Source: Goleter apudmare HA4340-LM2
GTDB taxonomy: Bacteria > Cyanobacteriota > Cyanobacteriia > Cyanobacteriales > Nostocaceae
Direction: 5' to 3'
NCBI GenBank assembly: GCA_019359495.1
Contig: JAHHHF010000077.1
Span: 1 to 64,000 of the forward strand
Length of the DNA: 64,000 nt
How positions within the stretch are numbered: the first letter of the stretch is position 1; each line of letters starts with the position of its first letter. Shown one piece after another: positions 1 through 8,842 of this stretch. The notes under the pieces were generated by a model. It was given only the letters and a program-made list of their open reading frames with translations. It had not been told where the DNA came from and did not search any database. The translations under genes and the position numbers were made by a program.

Positions 1-112
1 AAGCAAATTCAACTCATTCGGAGGTCTAACAGATTATGCGTAGCTTGACTGCGGTTAAAACCGCGTCATCGCTTTTCCTCCCCGCCTTGAAAGGACGGGG
101 ATTCCAAGCTCT
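1..112 (+). mobile_element. Right-end relic of an IS200/IS605-type element
   Basis: The stretch holds two close hairpins: GCGGTT/AACCGC at 51-64 and CCCCG/CGGGG at 80-100, the latter in the context CCCCGCCTTGAAAGGACGGGG-like. In cyanobacteria this second hairpin is the usual right end downstream of tnpB in IS200/IS605-family elements, where it also forms part of the omega RNA. An open frame enters from the left edge and stops at 41-43 (last residues S-F-G-G-L-T-D-Y-A), which could be the tail of tnpB, but it is too short to recognise. The body of the element lies outside the window. The family assignment rests on the hairpin only. Confidence 0.45.
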
Positions 113-149
113 TAGTTATTTGCTTGAGTAACGGAGAGGAAATTATAGG

Positions 150-326
150 ATGAGCGACTATTTAAATTTCTCAGAAAAAGAACTGCGGGAATACGTCAAA
201 GCCAATCCTCAGGATGAGGAAGCATTTCAATATTTTCTCACCATCATCAGAGCCAAACCAGGGCGTGTAGTCGTCAACACTGAAGAACAGCTAGAAGCAG
301 AGCTGAGAAAAAGACTGGCATCCTGA
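150..326 (+). CDS. Small acidic protein, possibly DUF6887 family
   Basis: A 58-residue protein starts at ATG 150 after a GGAGAGGA ribosome binding site at about 132-139 and ends with TGA at 324-326. It begins M-S-D-Y-L-N-F-S-E-K-E-L-R-E-Y-V-K-A-N-P and is rich in Glu and Lys, so it is probably a short helical cytoplasmic protein. The pattern 'EL..YVKANP.DEEAF' resembles small cyanobacterial DUF6887 proteins, which often sit beside a second tiny gene, but no partner follows here. A strong intrinsic terminator comes 23 bases after the stop, so it looks like a complete single-gene unit next to transposon debris. Function unknown. Confidence 0.6.
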   Translation: MSDYLNFSEKELREYVKANPQDEEAFQYFLTIIRAKPGRVVVNTEEQLEAELRKRLAS

Positions 327-348
327 CAGATTTGTAAATAAACATAAA

Positions 349-384
349 CAGCCCCCACAAAATGCGGGGGCTGGTTGTTTTTAT
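349..384 (+). terminator. Intrinsic terminator after the small gene at 150-326
   Basis: An 8-bp perfect stem CAGCCCCC (349-356) / GGGGGCTG (366-373) with a 9-base loop is followed by a T-rich run (375-383). It ends the plus-strand unit and lies 28 bases before the 3' end of the convergent mraY, so it may stop both. Confidence 0.85.
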
Positions 385-411
385 TAAACTATTTTTTCTA
401 GGGCATTTGAG

Positions 412-1509
412 TTAAGCGATCGCCATACAAATTGCTGCCAAAAGAGCGGCGATGATATAAAACACAGCAACGACTTGCAATTCCGACCAGCCAGTCAGTT
501 CCAAATGATGGTGTAAGGGGGCCATTTTCAACAGGCGTTTGCCTTTACCATCAGGGCCTTTAGTGGCTTTGTAATAACTCACCTGCGCCATCACAGACAG
601 GGTTTCTACAAAGAAGATGCCACTGAGAATGAACAATGCTACTAAGCTGTTAGTCAGCAATGCCACAGCAGCTAAAGCCCCTCCCAGCGCCAGAGAACCG
701 GTATCTCCCATAAAAACGCGAGCTGGGTTACGGTTATGAGCCAAGAAACCTAAACAGCTGCCACTTAAAGCAGCACAGAAAATCATCAATCCTGGGGAAG
801 TGGGTGCAACCAGTGCCCCAAGTGTCAATAGTGCGATCGCAACTGTTCCTCCAGCCAAGCCATCAATGCCATCTGTGAGGTTAGTAGCATTACTCTCTGC
901 CACCAGCACAAACCCAGCTACAGGCCAGAATAGTAATCCCAGAGGCAGTGAAAAACTCACCCAAGGCAAAGCAATATTTGTCATGTTGGCAGGTTGATTA
1001 AACATCAGCCAAATACAAAACACTGCCGCAAAACCAACCTGCAAAGCTAGCTTCATCTTTGGGGATATACCTTTATTCGACTTCCGGCGAAGAATTTGCC
1101 AATCGTCGAGCCAGCCGATGAAACCGTAGCTCAGTGTTAATGCGGAAACGGCCAGTACCTCTGTAGCAAACTTAGAACCTACACAGGCAATAATCAGTGC
1201 TACTGGTATAAAGAATACACCACCCATCGTTGGTGTGCCGGCTTTTTTCAGATGAGCTTGCGGGCCATCTTCACGGATGATTTGCCCAGTTTTGAGTGCT
1301 TGTAGCAGTGGTATTACCCAGAAACCGACGACTGCTGAACTCAGGGCACATAATAAAAGTGGTAGAGTTAGTGACGTCAATTCCCAAGGCAATCTATTCG
1401 CCAGTCGATCCAAAATCAATGCTGCTGCGCCTAACCCTACGGCTAAACAAGAGGCTAGACCAATACCAGAAAAGTTTAACCCTTGATCGGGTGATAATTT
1501 AGCGTCCAC
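412..1509 (-). CDS. mraY: Phospho-N-acetylmuramoyl-pentapeptide transferase MraY
   Basis: MraY moves phospho-MurNAc-pentapeptide from UDP to undecaprenyl phosphate and makes lipid I, the first membrane step of peptidoglycan synthesis. The 365-residue protein is polytopic. It shows the family signatures E-D-G-P-Q..H..K-A-G-T-P-T-M-G-G near residues 80-97, the Asp-rich W-L-D-D-W near 132, N-L-T-D-G-I-D-G-L-A near 210-219, G-D-T-G-S near 268 and the H-H-H cluster near 333. Length is normal for the cyanobacterial form, which carries an N-terminal extension before the first conserved loop. Start at ATG 1509 (M-D-A-K-L-S). The DUF3134 gene lies 78 bases upstream on the same strand. No other cell-wall gene is adjacent. 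Confidence 0.97.
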   Translation of the reverse strand: MDAKLSPDQGLNFSGIGLASCLAVGLGAAALILDRLANRLPWELTSLTLPLLLCALSSAVVGFWVIPLLQALKTGQIIREDGPQAHLKKAGTPTMGGVFFIPVALIIACVGSKFATEVLAVSALTLSYGFIGWLDDWQILRRKSNKGISPKMKLALQVGFAAVFCIWLMFNQPANMTNIALPWVSFSLPLGLLFWPVAGFVLVAESNATNLTDGIDGLAGGTVAIALLTLGALVAPTSPGLMIFCAALSGSCLGFLAHNRNPARVFMGDTGSLALGGALAAVALLTNSLVALFILSGIFFVETLSVMAQVSYYKATKGPDGKGKRLLKMAPLHHHLELTGWSELQVVAVFYIIAALLAAICMAIA

Positions 1510-1587
1510 AGAAATTTCCCTTCACTCCACACTTACAAAACTGAACTAGAGGGACAATGCATACCATAGAGTCCCAGCCTTTACGGA

Positions 1588-1827
1588 CTAATTCTCGTCT
1601 ATAGCTATATCGTCATCATCATCGATATCGTAATCACCAATACCGTCATTCCCACCCAGAAACTCTGAGATTTCCTCTTCTTCATCCTGAAAATCAGGTT
1701 CATGAACATCACGGGATATCAGACGACCATGAGCTTGCAACCAGTCTAAAAGGGAGGACTCTTGCTTTAATGGGATCACAATAGCTCGTTGGTTACGGGG
1801 TGCTTCACGTAATGGAGAATTCAACAT
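1588..1827 (-). CDS. DUF3134 family protein
   Basis: A 79-residue cyanobacterial protein. The N-terminal half carries the conserved block R-N-Q-R-A-I-V-I-P-L-K-Q-E-S-S-L-L-D-W-L followed by G-R-L-I, which I recognise as DUF3134. The C-terminal third is almost entirely Asp and Glu, giving a strongly acidic tail. No signal peptide or membrane segment. It lies upstream of mraY on the same strand (78-base gap) and may be co-transcribed with it. Its role is unknown; the acidic tail could suggest binding to a basic partner, but that is inference. Confidence 0.85.
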   Translation of the reverse strand: MLNSPLREAPRNQRAIVIPLKQESSLLDWLQAHGRLISRDVHEPDFQDEEEEISEFLGGNDGIGDYDIDDDDDIAIDEN

Positions 1828-2069
1828 ATCGACAAAGACGCGAAAATACGGATGTAACTAGACATTAAGAGTCTATCACTGGATACGAGATAATTTAGTT
1901 ATTCATTCAACTCTCTACTAACCAAATCCGCAACCCTACAAAAATTTTTATTCAATGCCTTTATTGTAGACAGGAAGGGATTATTGGCGGTTAGTAAGGC
2001 TCGATACATTTGATATTTATATCTATTTAATTCTGGGTTTCATCCTGATAATTTTTGAGGTGACAAGCG

Positions 2070-2654
2070 ATGATTGGAAAATCCGCTCTCTTAGATGCGA
2101 TCGCTGGTACAAACCGTGGTTTACTGGCTAGTGATCAACAGAAACAGGCTATTTTGGCAGCGATCGCCAAATTGGAAGACCTCAATCCTACACCGCGCCC
2201 CGTGGCAGCGACTAATTTGCTTGATGGCAATTGGCGACTACTGTATACCACCAGCAAGGCTCTCTTAAACTTGGATGGATTACCTTTACTTAAACTCGGA
2301 CAAATTTATCAGTGTATTCGAGTAGAGACAACCAGCGTTTACAATATAGCCGAGATTTATGGCTTACCTTATCTTGAGGGATTGGTCAGCGTTGCAGCTA
2401 GTTTTGAGCCAGTTTCTGACCGCCGTGTCCAAGTTAAATTTCAGCGCTCTATTATCGGCTTCAAACGGTTAATACGTTACAGTTCTCCGACAGATTTTAT
2501 CCAACAAATTGAAGTTGGTAAAAAATTTAAGGCGATTGATACCGCTATTAACAGTGATAGACAACAAGGCTGGTTGGATATCACTTATCTAGATCACGAT
2601 TTACGCATTGGCAGGGGTAACGAGGGTAGTGTGTTTGTTTTAAGCAAAGCATAA
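2070..2654 (+). CDS. PAP/fibrillin family protein (plastid-lipid-associated type)
   Basis: A 194-residue protein of the PAP/fibrillin family, whose plant members coat plastoglobules or sit at thylakoids and bind hydrophobic molecules; cyanobacterial members are less studied. The family pattern is visible: an N-terminal helical part (L-L-D-A-I-A-G-T-N-R-G), then the lipocalin-like opening L-L-D-G-N-W-R-L-L-Y-T-T-S near residues 50-62, and the ending L-D-I-T-Y-L-D-H-D-L-R-I-G-R-G-N-E-G-S near 170-188. The start at ATG 2070 follows GAGGTGACAAG, with the GAGG core 11 bases before the ATG. It stands alone, divergent from the DUF3134 gene. Probable role in thylakoid lipid or quinone handling, by family only. 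Confidence 0.88.
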   Translation: MIGKSALLDAIAGTNRGLLASDQQKQAILAAIAKLEDLNPTPRPVAATNLLDGNWRLLYTTSKALLNLDGLPLLKLGQIYQCIRVETTSVYNIAEIYGLPYLEGLVSVAASFEPVSDRRVQVKFQRSIIGFKRLIRYSSPTDFIQQIEVGKKFKAIDTAINSDRQQGWLDITYLDHDLRIGRGNEGSVFVLSKA

Positions 2655-3088
2655 CTTGTTCCTATCAGTGGCATTTGCGAACGAACTTAATTCATCATAT
2701 TAACTTTGTCAAGAAGGGTCTGATGCCATTTTATATTTGGATCACCCAATTGAGAAGTGGCTTCTGGGGGAGATGGAGAAGATAAGGTCGCCGCTACACG
2801 TAGCAAGATCCCCTTCGGACAGAACGTCCTAACGCACCGAAGATCTCGGATGGTGTGGCGCTTGGCGACAACACACCCTTGACCACTGACACCTATTCAC
2901 GAAAGTCTTGAAACAGATTCAAACCGAGAAACCCTTGCCAAATCAGGATTTCTTAATTTTGAATTGGTATGACACCTATTCAGTAAGACAAATAACTTAA
3001 CAAAGCCTCTTGTAGCGGCCTTCAGGTTGTAGAGTGAAAACAATTAGCCCTATGTATTGGCGATTGATAACTAAAAGGGAAGATAATC
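2655..3088. other. Intergenic stretch with an interspersed repeat; psaE leader at its end
   Basis: No gene seen. Positions 2787-2850 contain a GC-richer block with GCCGCTACACGTAGC and CCCCTTCGGA, typical of dispersed Nostoc repeats. The last ~80 bases should carry the psaE promoter and its ribosome binding site (AAGGGAAG at 3075-3082). No clear -10/-35 pair was picked. Confidence 0.5.
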
Positions 3089-3301
3089 ATGGTTCAACGT
3101 GGTTCTAAAGTACGTATTAAACGCCCGGAATCCTACTGGTATAACGATGTCGGAACTGTGGCTTCTATCGACCAAAGCGGTATTAAATACTCAGTCATCG
3201 TCCGGTTTGACAAAGTAAATTATTCTGGTATCAACACCAATAACTTTGCTCCGAACGAATTGGTAGAGGTAGAAGCACCCAAAGCTAAGGCGAAAAAGTA
3301 A
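3089..3301 (+). CDS. psaE: Photosystem I reaction centre subunit IV (PsaE)
   Basis: PsaE is a small peripheral subunit on the cytoplasmic (stromal) face of photosystem I that helps dock ferredoxin and supports cyclic electron flow. The 70-residue protein has the SH3-like PsaE signature: [16 protein letters not shown] at the start, G-T-V-A-S-I-D near 23, [10 protein letters not shown] near 36-45 and the N-N-F-A-P-N-E-L block near 51. A Lys/Ala-rich tail ends it. Length is normal. The ribosome binding site AAGGGAAG lies 6 bases before the ATG. It is a single gene, as is usual for psaE. Finding it shows an oxygenic phototroph. Confidence 0.98.
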   Translation: MVQRGSKVRIKRPESYWYNDVGTVASIDQSGIKYSVIVRFDKVNYSGINTNNFAPNELVEVEAPKAKAKK

Positions 3302-3506
3302 GCAGGCAAATCATAAGGGGATTGTTTAACTGAATTCCGGCAATAAGTCCCCCTCTATACCGAAGGTTAGCGGTGGCTACTGCACTGGGATGATGAAAGA
3401 ATGTGGGATAGTGCGAAATTCTCCCAATCCCCTCACTACCCCACCTCCCTATTTGTTCTCCTGATCATCTCCCAAAAATATTAACTTGCTTGCTAATTAC
3501 TATTGA

Positions 3507-4346
3507 ATGCCTGAACTGCCTGAAGTTGAAACAGTCCGACGTGGTCTCAATCAATTGACCCTCAATCAGGAAATCACGGGTGGTGATGTGCTGCTTAATC
3601 GCACCATCGCCAACCCGTTTTCTGTTGGTGAATTTATTCATGGAATTAAAGGAAGTGCCATTACTACTTGGCATCGTCGTGGCAAATATCTCCTCGCAGA
3701 ACTCTCCTCCTCTTCTCCTGGCTGGCTGGGTGTCCATCTCCGGATGACAGGCCAACTACTGTGGCTACATCGAGATGAACCATTGCATAAACACACGCGG
3801 GTAAGATTATTCCTAGGAGAAGAACAGGAATTACGCTTTGTTGACCAGCGTACCTTCGGTCAAATGTGGTATGTACCACCTAGAGTTGCTGTAGAAAGCA
3901 TCATGACTGGTTTAGGAAAACTCGCAGTAGACCCATTTTCACCGGAATTCACTGTTGATTATTTGGCTCTTAAGCTGCAAAATCGCCGCCGTCCCATCAA
4001 AACCGCGCTGTTAGATCAGTCAGTCGTGGCGGGATTAGGCAATATTTATGCTGATGAGGCACTGTTTAAAAGTGGAGTCTTGCCAGAAACTCTCTGTACA
4101 AATTTACAGCGATCGCAAATTGAGCGGTTGCAAACTGCGATTATTCAAGTATTAGCAGCCAGCATTGCCGCAGGCGGCACTACTTTTAGCAATTTTCTCA
4201 ATGTTAAGGGTGTCAACGGTAACTATGGCGGCGTAGCGCTAGTATACAACCGCACTGGTGAACCCTGTCGAGTTTGTGGCAATTTGATACAGCGCATTAA
4301 GTTAGCTGGGCGTTCTAGTCACTTTTGCCCCCAGTGTCAGCATTAG
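3507..4346 (+). CDS. mutM: Formamidopyrimidine-DNA glycosylase (Fpg/MutM)
   Basis: This bifunctional DNA repair enzyme removes 8-oxoguanine and other oxidised purines and cuts the abasic site. The 279-residue protein starts M-P-E-L-P-E-V-E-T-V-R; Pro2 is the catalytic amine and Glu3 the partner residue. The helix-two-turn-helix region has L-L-D-Q-S-V-V-A-G-L-G-N-I-Y-A-D-E-A-L near residues 168-186. The C-terminal zinc finger C-R-V-C...C-P-Q-C is complete. It follows psaE by 205 bases; in a phototroph, repair of oxidative damage next to photosystem genes is plausible but the link is only positional. Confidence 0.97.
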   Translation: MPELPEVETVRRGLNQLTLNQEITGGDVLLNRTIANPFSVGEFIHGIKGSAITTWHRRGKYLLAELSSSSPGWLGVHLRMTGQLLWLHRDEPLHKHTRVRLFLGEEQELRFVDQRTFGQMWYVPPRVAVESIMTGLGKLAVDPFSPEFTVDYLALKLQNRRRPIKTALLDQSVVAGLGNIYADEALFKSGVLPETLCTNLQRSQIERLQTAIIQVLAASIAAGGTTFSNFLNVKGVNGNYGGVALVYNRTGEPCRVCGNLIQRIKLAGRSSHFCPQCQH

Positions 4347-4901
4347 ACTGTTGATAAAAGCTTCAGCTTACTATATAGTGCTCTTCAACCCTTAGCTGAA
4401 TTACATTGTAATATAAATCACAAGCTTTCTATCAGAAATTTAGTATTAATACTTAGGTAAAAAGAGAAATATTCATCATCTTTTCATTGAAAATATATGG
4501 ATACTTTACCAAATTGGGTTTTATAGTTTCCTAAACTAGGAGTGTATAGAGAATCACCATAAATCCTCAAAAATACTTGATTGACACCACAAGATTATTG
4601 ATAGCTTCAGCACTGCTTTGGGTGAGGGAATTTCTATGTGTTTGATCGCAGTGTTGATTAATTTTTAGAATTATCCAACTATTTGATATCACATAATAAA
4701 GAAAAATAAGTTAAAGAAAATATTAATTTTACTTCATTTTAACTTCAAAGCTCATAGTATTAATCTTAGGAAAATAGTTAAGTTTAACTTATTAATATTT
4801 TTTCTGGATTACTAAGTATTCTATTCCTTTGAAATTATCTACGATAATTATTTGCATATTTGATAGTATCTTTGACTTTTGATATTAAATGATAGGTAAT
4901 A
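4347..4901. other. AT-rich intergenic stretch, nothing recognised
   Basis: About 555 bases of AT-rich sequence with no coding frame, no clear hairpin terminator and no repeat that I could match elsewhere in the window. Confidence 0.5.
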
Positions 4902-5324
4902 ATGACAGTACGATTACTCACTATAAATCAGCAACTAGAGTCACAGCAAACTAGGCGAGTCTTACTAATTGAAGATAATGATGTCAATAGAATGTTGTTG
5001 AGTGATTACCTCGGTTACTGTGGGTACGATGTTCAAAGTTTATCAAATGGTGCAACTTTATTCTCTACTATAGAGAAATTTCAGCCTGAATTGATGTTAT
5101 TAGACTTAAAATTGCCAGATATTGATGGATTCTTACTACTAGAGCAAATTCAGCAAAAATCAGATTTATCTAAGATACCTGTGATTGTAGTTTCAGCCTT
5201 TGCTTTTAAGGCAGATCAAGAAAGAGCTATGAATTTAGGAGCTTGTCGCTATTTTGTCAAACCAGTGAATCTCACTGAACTAATCTTGACAATTGAAGCA
5301 GAATTAGCTAACAAAAGACTATAA
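4902..5324 (+). CDS. Single-domain response regulator (CheY-like receiver)
   Basis: A 140-residue protein made of one receiver domain after a ~17-residue lead. It shows the acidic pair (I-E-D-N-D, about residues 24-27), the phosphoacceptor Asp in L-L-L-D-L-K-L-P-D near residue 68, the Ser of V-V-S-A-F near 98 and the Lys of V-K-P-V-N near 119. There is no output domain, so it must act through a partner, for example in a phosphorelay or by binding a target. No kinase is adjacent; the nearest are the hybrid kinases from 16643 on. The 5' flank is very AT-rich. The D-V-N-R after the acidic pair is typical of receivers paired with hybrid kinases. Confidence 0.9.
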   Translation: MTVRLLTINQQLESQQTRRVLLIEDNDVNRMLLSDYLGYCGYDVQSLSNGATLFSTIEKFQPELMLLDLKLPDIDGFLLLEQIQQKSDLSKIPVIVVSAFAFKADQERAMNLGACRYFVKPVNLTELILTIEAELANKRL

Positions 5325-5360
5325 CTCTCACTGAGTTATTTCCTATATTTATTAAACTTT

Positions 5361-5540
5361 TTATTCAACTTTCTGATTGTTAATAAACTCTTCAACACTC
5401 TCACTAAGATTGTGTACATAATTACCAATTTCGGAAATCTTACGTTGTACTTGTACTAATAATAAAACTGCTGTTTGAAGTTCATTTAGGGTTTCATCCA
5501 TAGCTGTACGGTACTGGGATTCAAACTCATTGATATTCAT
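5361..5540 (-). CDS. Small conserved helical protein, unknown
   Basis: A 59-residue frame starts at ATG 5540 (M-N-I-N-E-F-E-S-Q-Y-R-T-A-M-D-E) and stops at 5361-5363. The sequence has regular hydrophobic spacing (L-N-E-L-Q-T-A-V-L-L-L-V-Q-V-Q-R-K-I-S-E-I) that fits one long amphipathic or coiled-coil helix. Codon use looks coding and all other frames are broken. It is convergent with the response regulator, 36 bases from its end. I do not recognise a family; the helix might be a protein-interaction element. No Shine-Dalgarno sequence is visible. Confidence 0.6.
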   Translation of the reverse strand: MNINEFESQYRTAMDETLNELQTAVLLLVQVQRKISEIGNYVHNLSESVEEFINNQKVE

Positions 5541-6055
5541 AATAGTTGCTTGTTAATTAAAATATTCTTAGCTTTACAGGTTTAATCATAATCAATAGAG
5601 CTAATTTCCTAAATCCGTTAATTCGCTTAATATTTGACATTTAAAGAACCATCCGGAAGATTGCCGATAAATAATTTAGAACATGACAACTTTACAGAAT
5701 ATAAAACTCTTGTTTAATCAGCATCGATAATCATAAAAACTATTGCAAATGGGCTAAAACCGCCATTTTTTTTAGGTGTGACATCCAGATTATGTAAAAT
5801 AAAAAAATGGTTTTAGCAGTAGTACAAATTGATGCAGGTAGTAAACTATGAGGAGTACTTTAAAAAAATAACTATATAAAATCTAGAGAAACATAAATAA
5901 AGTATGAGGTAACTAGTATCAGTTGTAATTCGATGTGGAGAAAAGCTGTTTATTCCGTAAACTTAACATTAACTTGATACTGGACAGATAAAACCAGCAC
6001 AAAAAAAGAATTTTCTTTAAAATAGAAGTAGGTAAATTTGTAAAATTACCTAGCT
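5541..6055. other. AT-rich intergenic stretch, nothing recognised
   Basis: About 515 bases without a supported frame, repeat or terminator. It should hold the divergent promoters of the small gene at 5361-5540 and uvrC. Confidence 0.45.
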
Positions 6056-7939
6056 TTGATAGTGACGCAATCTGCTCAAACACTAACACTTGTTAAAGAC
6101 CCAGAACGCCTAGAAACCCGTCTAGCTGAAATCCCACCAGAACCGGGGGTTTATTTTATGCGGGATCAAAGCGATCGCATTATCTATATAGGTAAGTCGC
6201 GGAAGTTGCGATCGCGTGTTCGTTCCTATTTCCGGGACGGTTACAACAAGACGGAACGGATAGCCACAATGGTCAAACAGGTGGCGGAAATTGAATTTAT
6301 CGTTACCGATACTGAAGCCGAAGCCTTGGCGTTGGAAGCTAATCTGATTAAGCAGCACCAGCCGTATTTTAACGTGCTGCTCAAGGATGATAAGAAGTAT
6401 CCCTATGTTTGCATTACTTGGTCAGAAGACTATCCCCGAATTTTCATCACCCGCAAACGCCAATTAGGCCAAGAAAAGGATAAATTTTACGGCCCATACA
6501 CCGATTCCGGTCTACTGCGGGAAATATTGCGAATTTGCAAGCGTATTTTTACATTACGACAACGACCGCAACCACTGTTCAAAGATCGTCCTTGCTTAAA
6601 TTATGATATGGGGCGTTGTCCTGGTGTGTGTCAACAGCTAATTTCCTCAGAAGAGTACCGCAAGACTGTACAAAAGGTAGCGATGGTTTTTCAAGGTCGC
6701 ACCCAGGAACTGATTGATATTTTGACTCAACAAATGCAACAAGCAGCACAGGCGCTGAACTTTGAATCAGCAGCACGGATTCGTGACCAAATTAGCGGCT
6801 TAAAATCGCTGACAGCAGATCAAAAGGTTTCTTTACCAGATGATACAGTTTCACGGGATGCGATTGCCCTCGCATCTGACGAAAAACTCGCTCATATTCA
6901 ATTATTCCAAATTCGTGCTGGTCAACTGGTAGGACGCTTGGCATTTGTGGCGGATGCTCACGCCGAACCTGGAGCTATTTTACAACGAGTCTTAGAAGAG
7001 CATTACCAAACTGCCGACTCGGTGGAAATCCCCACAGAAATTTTGGTACAGCATGAGTTACCCGATGGGGAAATTTTGGCTGATGTTTTAACTGGGCGTA
7101 AAGGGAGAAAGGTGACGATTTTAGCTCCCCAGAGGCAAACTAAAGCAGAATTAATTGAGATGGTAGAGCGCAATGCTCAATATGAATTGCAAAGAATGCA
7201 AAAATTAGGCGATCGCAACCATCAAGCTATGCAAGATTTAGCCGCAATTCTAGATTTACCAGATTTACCTCACCGCATTGAAGGTTATGATATTTCCCAC
7301 ATTCAAGGAGCAAATGCTGTAGCGTCGCAAGTTGTGTTTGTTGACGGTTTACCAGCAAAACAGCACTATCGCCACTACAAAATTAAAAATCCTACAGTTA
7401 CCGCCGGACACTCAGACGATTTCGCCAGTCTGGCGGAAGTTATTCAGCGTCGCTTCCGCAAGTATCTTGAAGATCCGCAATTGACACGAGTTGGTAATTC
7501 TGACTGGCCTGATTTGGTGATGATTGATGGTGGTAAAGGTCAATTATCATCGGTTGTCGCCATCTTACAAGAAATAAATTTATTAGAAGACTTGCGAGTT
7601 GTGAGTTTAGCCAAGCGGCGAGAAGAGATTTTTTTACCTGGAGAATCCCAATCTCTAGAAACTAATGCTGAACAGCCTGGTATACAGTTACTCAGGCGAT
7701 TACGAGATGAAGCACACCGATTTGCTGTGAGTTTTCATCGTCAACAACGCAGTGAGAAGATGAGGCGATCACGTTTAGACGAAATTCCGGGTTTGGGACA
7801 CTATCGACAAAAGCAACTCTTAGGGCATTTTCGCTCCGTTGATTATATTCGACAAGCCACACCAGCACAAATATCTGAAGTTCCGGGAATTGGCCCTCGT
7901 TTAGCTCAAGAGATTTACGATTATTTTCATCCTTCTTAA
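6056..7939 (+). CDS. uvrC: Excinuclease ABC subunit C (UvrC)
   Basis: UvrC makes the two incisions of nucleotide excision repair after UvrA/UvrB locate damage. The 627-residue protein shows the N-terminal GIY-YIG nuclease (P-G-V-Y-F-M near 30 and I-I-Y-I-G-K-S near 42), the UVR domain that binds UvrB ([13 protein letters not shown] near 234-246), the RNase H-like C-terminal nuclease (Y-D-I-S-H-I-Q-G near 409 and M-I-D-G-G-K-G-Q-L near 489) and the paired helix-hairpin-helix motifs at the end (I-P-G-L-G-H, V-P-G-I-G-P). The start is uncertain: a TTG at 6056 and a GTG at 6062 are both in frame and no good ribosome binding site decides between them. Confidence 0.97.
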   Translation: MIVTQSAQTLTLVKDPERLETRLAEIPPEPGVYFMRDQSDRIIYIGKSRKLRSRVRSYFRDGYNKTERIATMVKQVAEIEFIVTDTEAEALALEANLIKQHQPYFNVLLKDDKKYPYVCITWSEDYPRIFITRKRQLGQEKDKFYGPYTDSGLLREILRICKRIFTLRQRPQPLFKDRPCLNYDMGRCPGVCQQLISSEEYRKTVQKVAMVFQGRTQELIDILTQQMQQAAQALNFESAARIRDQISGLKSLTADQKVSLPDDTVSRDAIALASDEKLAHIQLFQIRAGQLVGRLAFVADAHAEPGAILQRVLEEHYQTADSVEIPTEILVQHELPDGEILADVLTGRKGRKVTILAPQRQTKAELIEMVERNAQYELQRMQKLGDRNHQAMQDLAAILDLPDLPHRIEGYDISHIQGANAVASQVVFVDGLPAKQHYRHYKIKNPTVTAGHSDDFASLAEVIQRRFRKYLEDPQLTRVGNSDWPDLVMIDGGKGQLSSVVAILQEINLLEDLRVVSLAKRREEIFLPGESQSLETNAEQPGIQLLRRLRDEAHRFAVSFHRQQRSEKMRRSRLDEIPGLGHYRQKQLLGHFRSVDYIRQATPAQISEVPGIGPRLAQEIYDYFHPS

Positions 7940-8581
7940 GCCAGGTAAATAACCCGCCGTCTGACGCAAAACATACCCTAGAAGAAGCCAGTATTAAGTT
8001 ATGGGTAATTAATCATCGTGCTTGTCTAGGATATCGCCTGCGAAACACCTTTTTTGATAGTTAAATCAAGGGGTCTTACCCTCTATTTACCAGATGTATG
8101 CTTTGAAAAGTCGGTAATCTGAATCTGGCAATTTTCATAAAGCAAATGCATTGCTATGGCTGCATAGAATCTCATCTCCAGATGATTGCACTCAAATATT
8201 AATTAAATCTTAAAATAAATATTTTGTTACTAAATATACAGTATTTCCTGAACTTTATTTTTTTAATAAGAATACAGCTTTGGTTTTTAAAATAACTATA
8301 AATAAGGGTATCTCAAAGCGTTATTCATGGGGATCACTAAATCCCTAAATGGTGAATATGTTAAAAAATAATTTATATATCTAAAGTAGGATAGTAATTG
8401 AGTATAAATATATAAGATAATAAATCTAGGTAATAATTATCGATTTTTTCAACCTTAATTTTTTTGTAAAGTAATTTAGCCGAAATCATGGCTTCCGATG
8501 AAGTTGAGTAAAATCAGTAAATTTACTGGTTTATTTTCTGGTCTTTTCTAATAAAAAATCATTACATCCAGGGGTTATAAA
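7940..8581. other. Long intergenic stretch, nothing recognised
   Basis: About 640 bases, becoming very AT-rich after 8200. No frame of meaningful length, no tRNA-like cloverleaf and no terminator with a clear T-run seen. It precedes the zinc-ribbon mini-gene at 8582. Confidence 0.45.
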
Positions 8582-8761
8582 ATGCAGATAGTACAAAAAA
8601 TTTGCTGCCCAAACTGTGGCAGCCAAGCAGAGCGTTATTATATTTCTGATAGTCAATTGACTCGGACACAATGCCCTACTTGCGACTATTTAATGATTAC
8701 CTGCACCCGCACTGGTAAAGTTATTGAGGCTTATGCGCCGGGGATTTTTGCTAAAAGGTAA
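8582..8761 (+). CDS. Zinc-ribbon mini-protein (often mislabelled PriA in cyanobacteria)
   Basis: A 59-residue protein with two Cys pairs, C-P-N-C-G near residues 9-13 and C-P-T-C-D near 31-35, enough for one zinc ribbon. Between them lies S-Q-A-E-R-Y-Y-I-S-D-S-Q-L-T-R-T-Q, and it ends V-I-E-A-Y-A-P-G-I-F-A-K-R. Closely similar tiny proteins are, as I recall, widespread in cyanobacteria and carry the automatic name 'replication restart DNA helicase PriA', although no helicase domain is present. It may bind nucleic acid or a protein. Start ATG 8582; stop TAA 8759-8761. It converges with rlmN, with a small palindrome (8784-8819) between them. Confidence 0.8.
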   Translation: MQIVQKICCPNCGSQAERYYISDSQLTRTQCPTCDYLMITCTRTGKVIEAYAPGIFAKR

Positions 8762-8783
8762 TTTATAGCCCTATAGGTTCAGA

Positions 8784-8819
8784 AGTTTGTAGTGATGACT
8801 AATGTCCTTAGTACAAACT
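8784..8819. repeat. Short palindromic repeat, third copy of a window-wide family
   Basis: AGTTTGTA (8784-8791) and TACAAACT (8812-8819) are inverted, with an internal GACTAATGTCC. It resembles the better preserved copies at 31010-31057 and 53262-53318, which share GTAGTAAGGACTTTAGTCC. Confidence 0.45.
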
Positions 8820-8842
8820 CAATTAAAACAGCCTGATATTGC

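Noticed and set aside
3465-3755. Minus-strand frame over the start of mutM
   Set aside because: Antisense to the strongly conserved N-terminus of mutM; a shadow.
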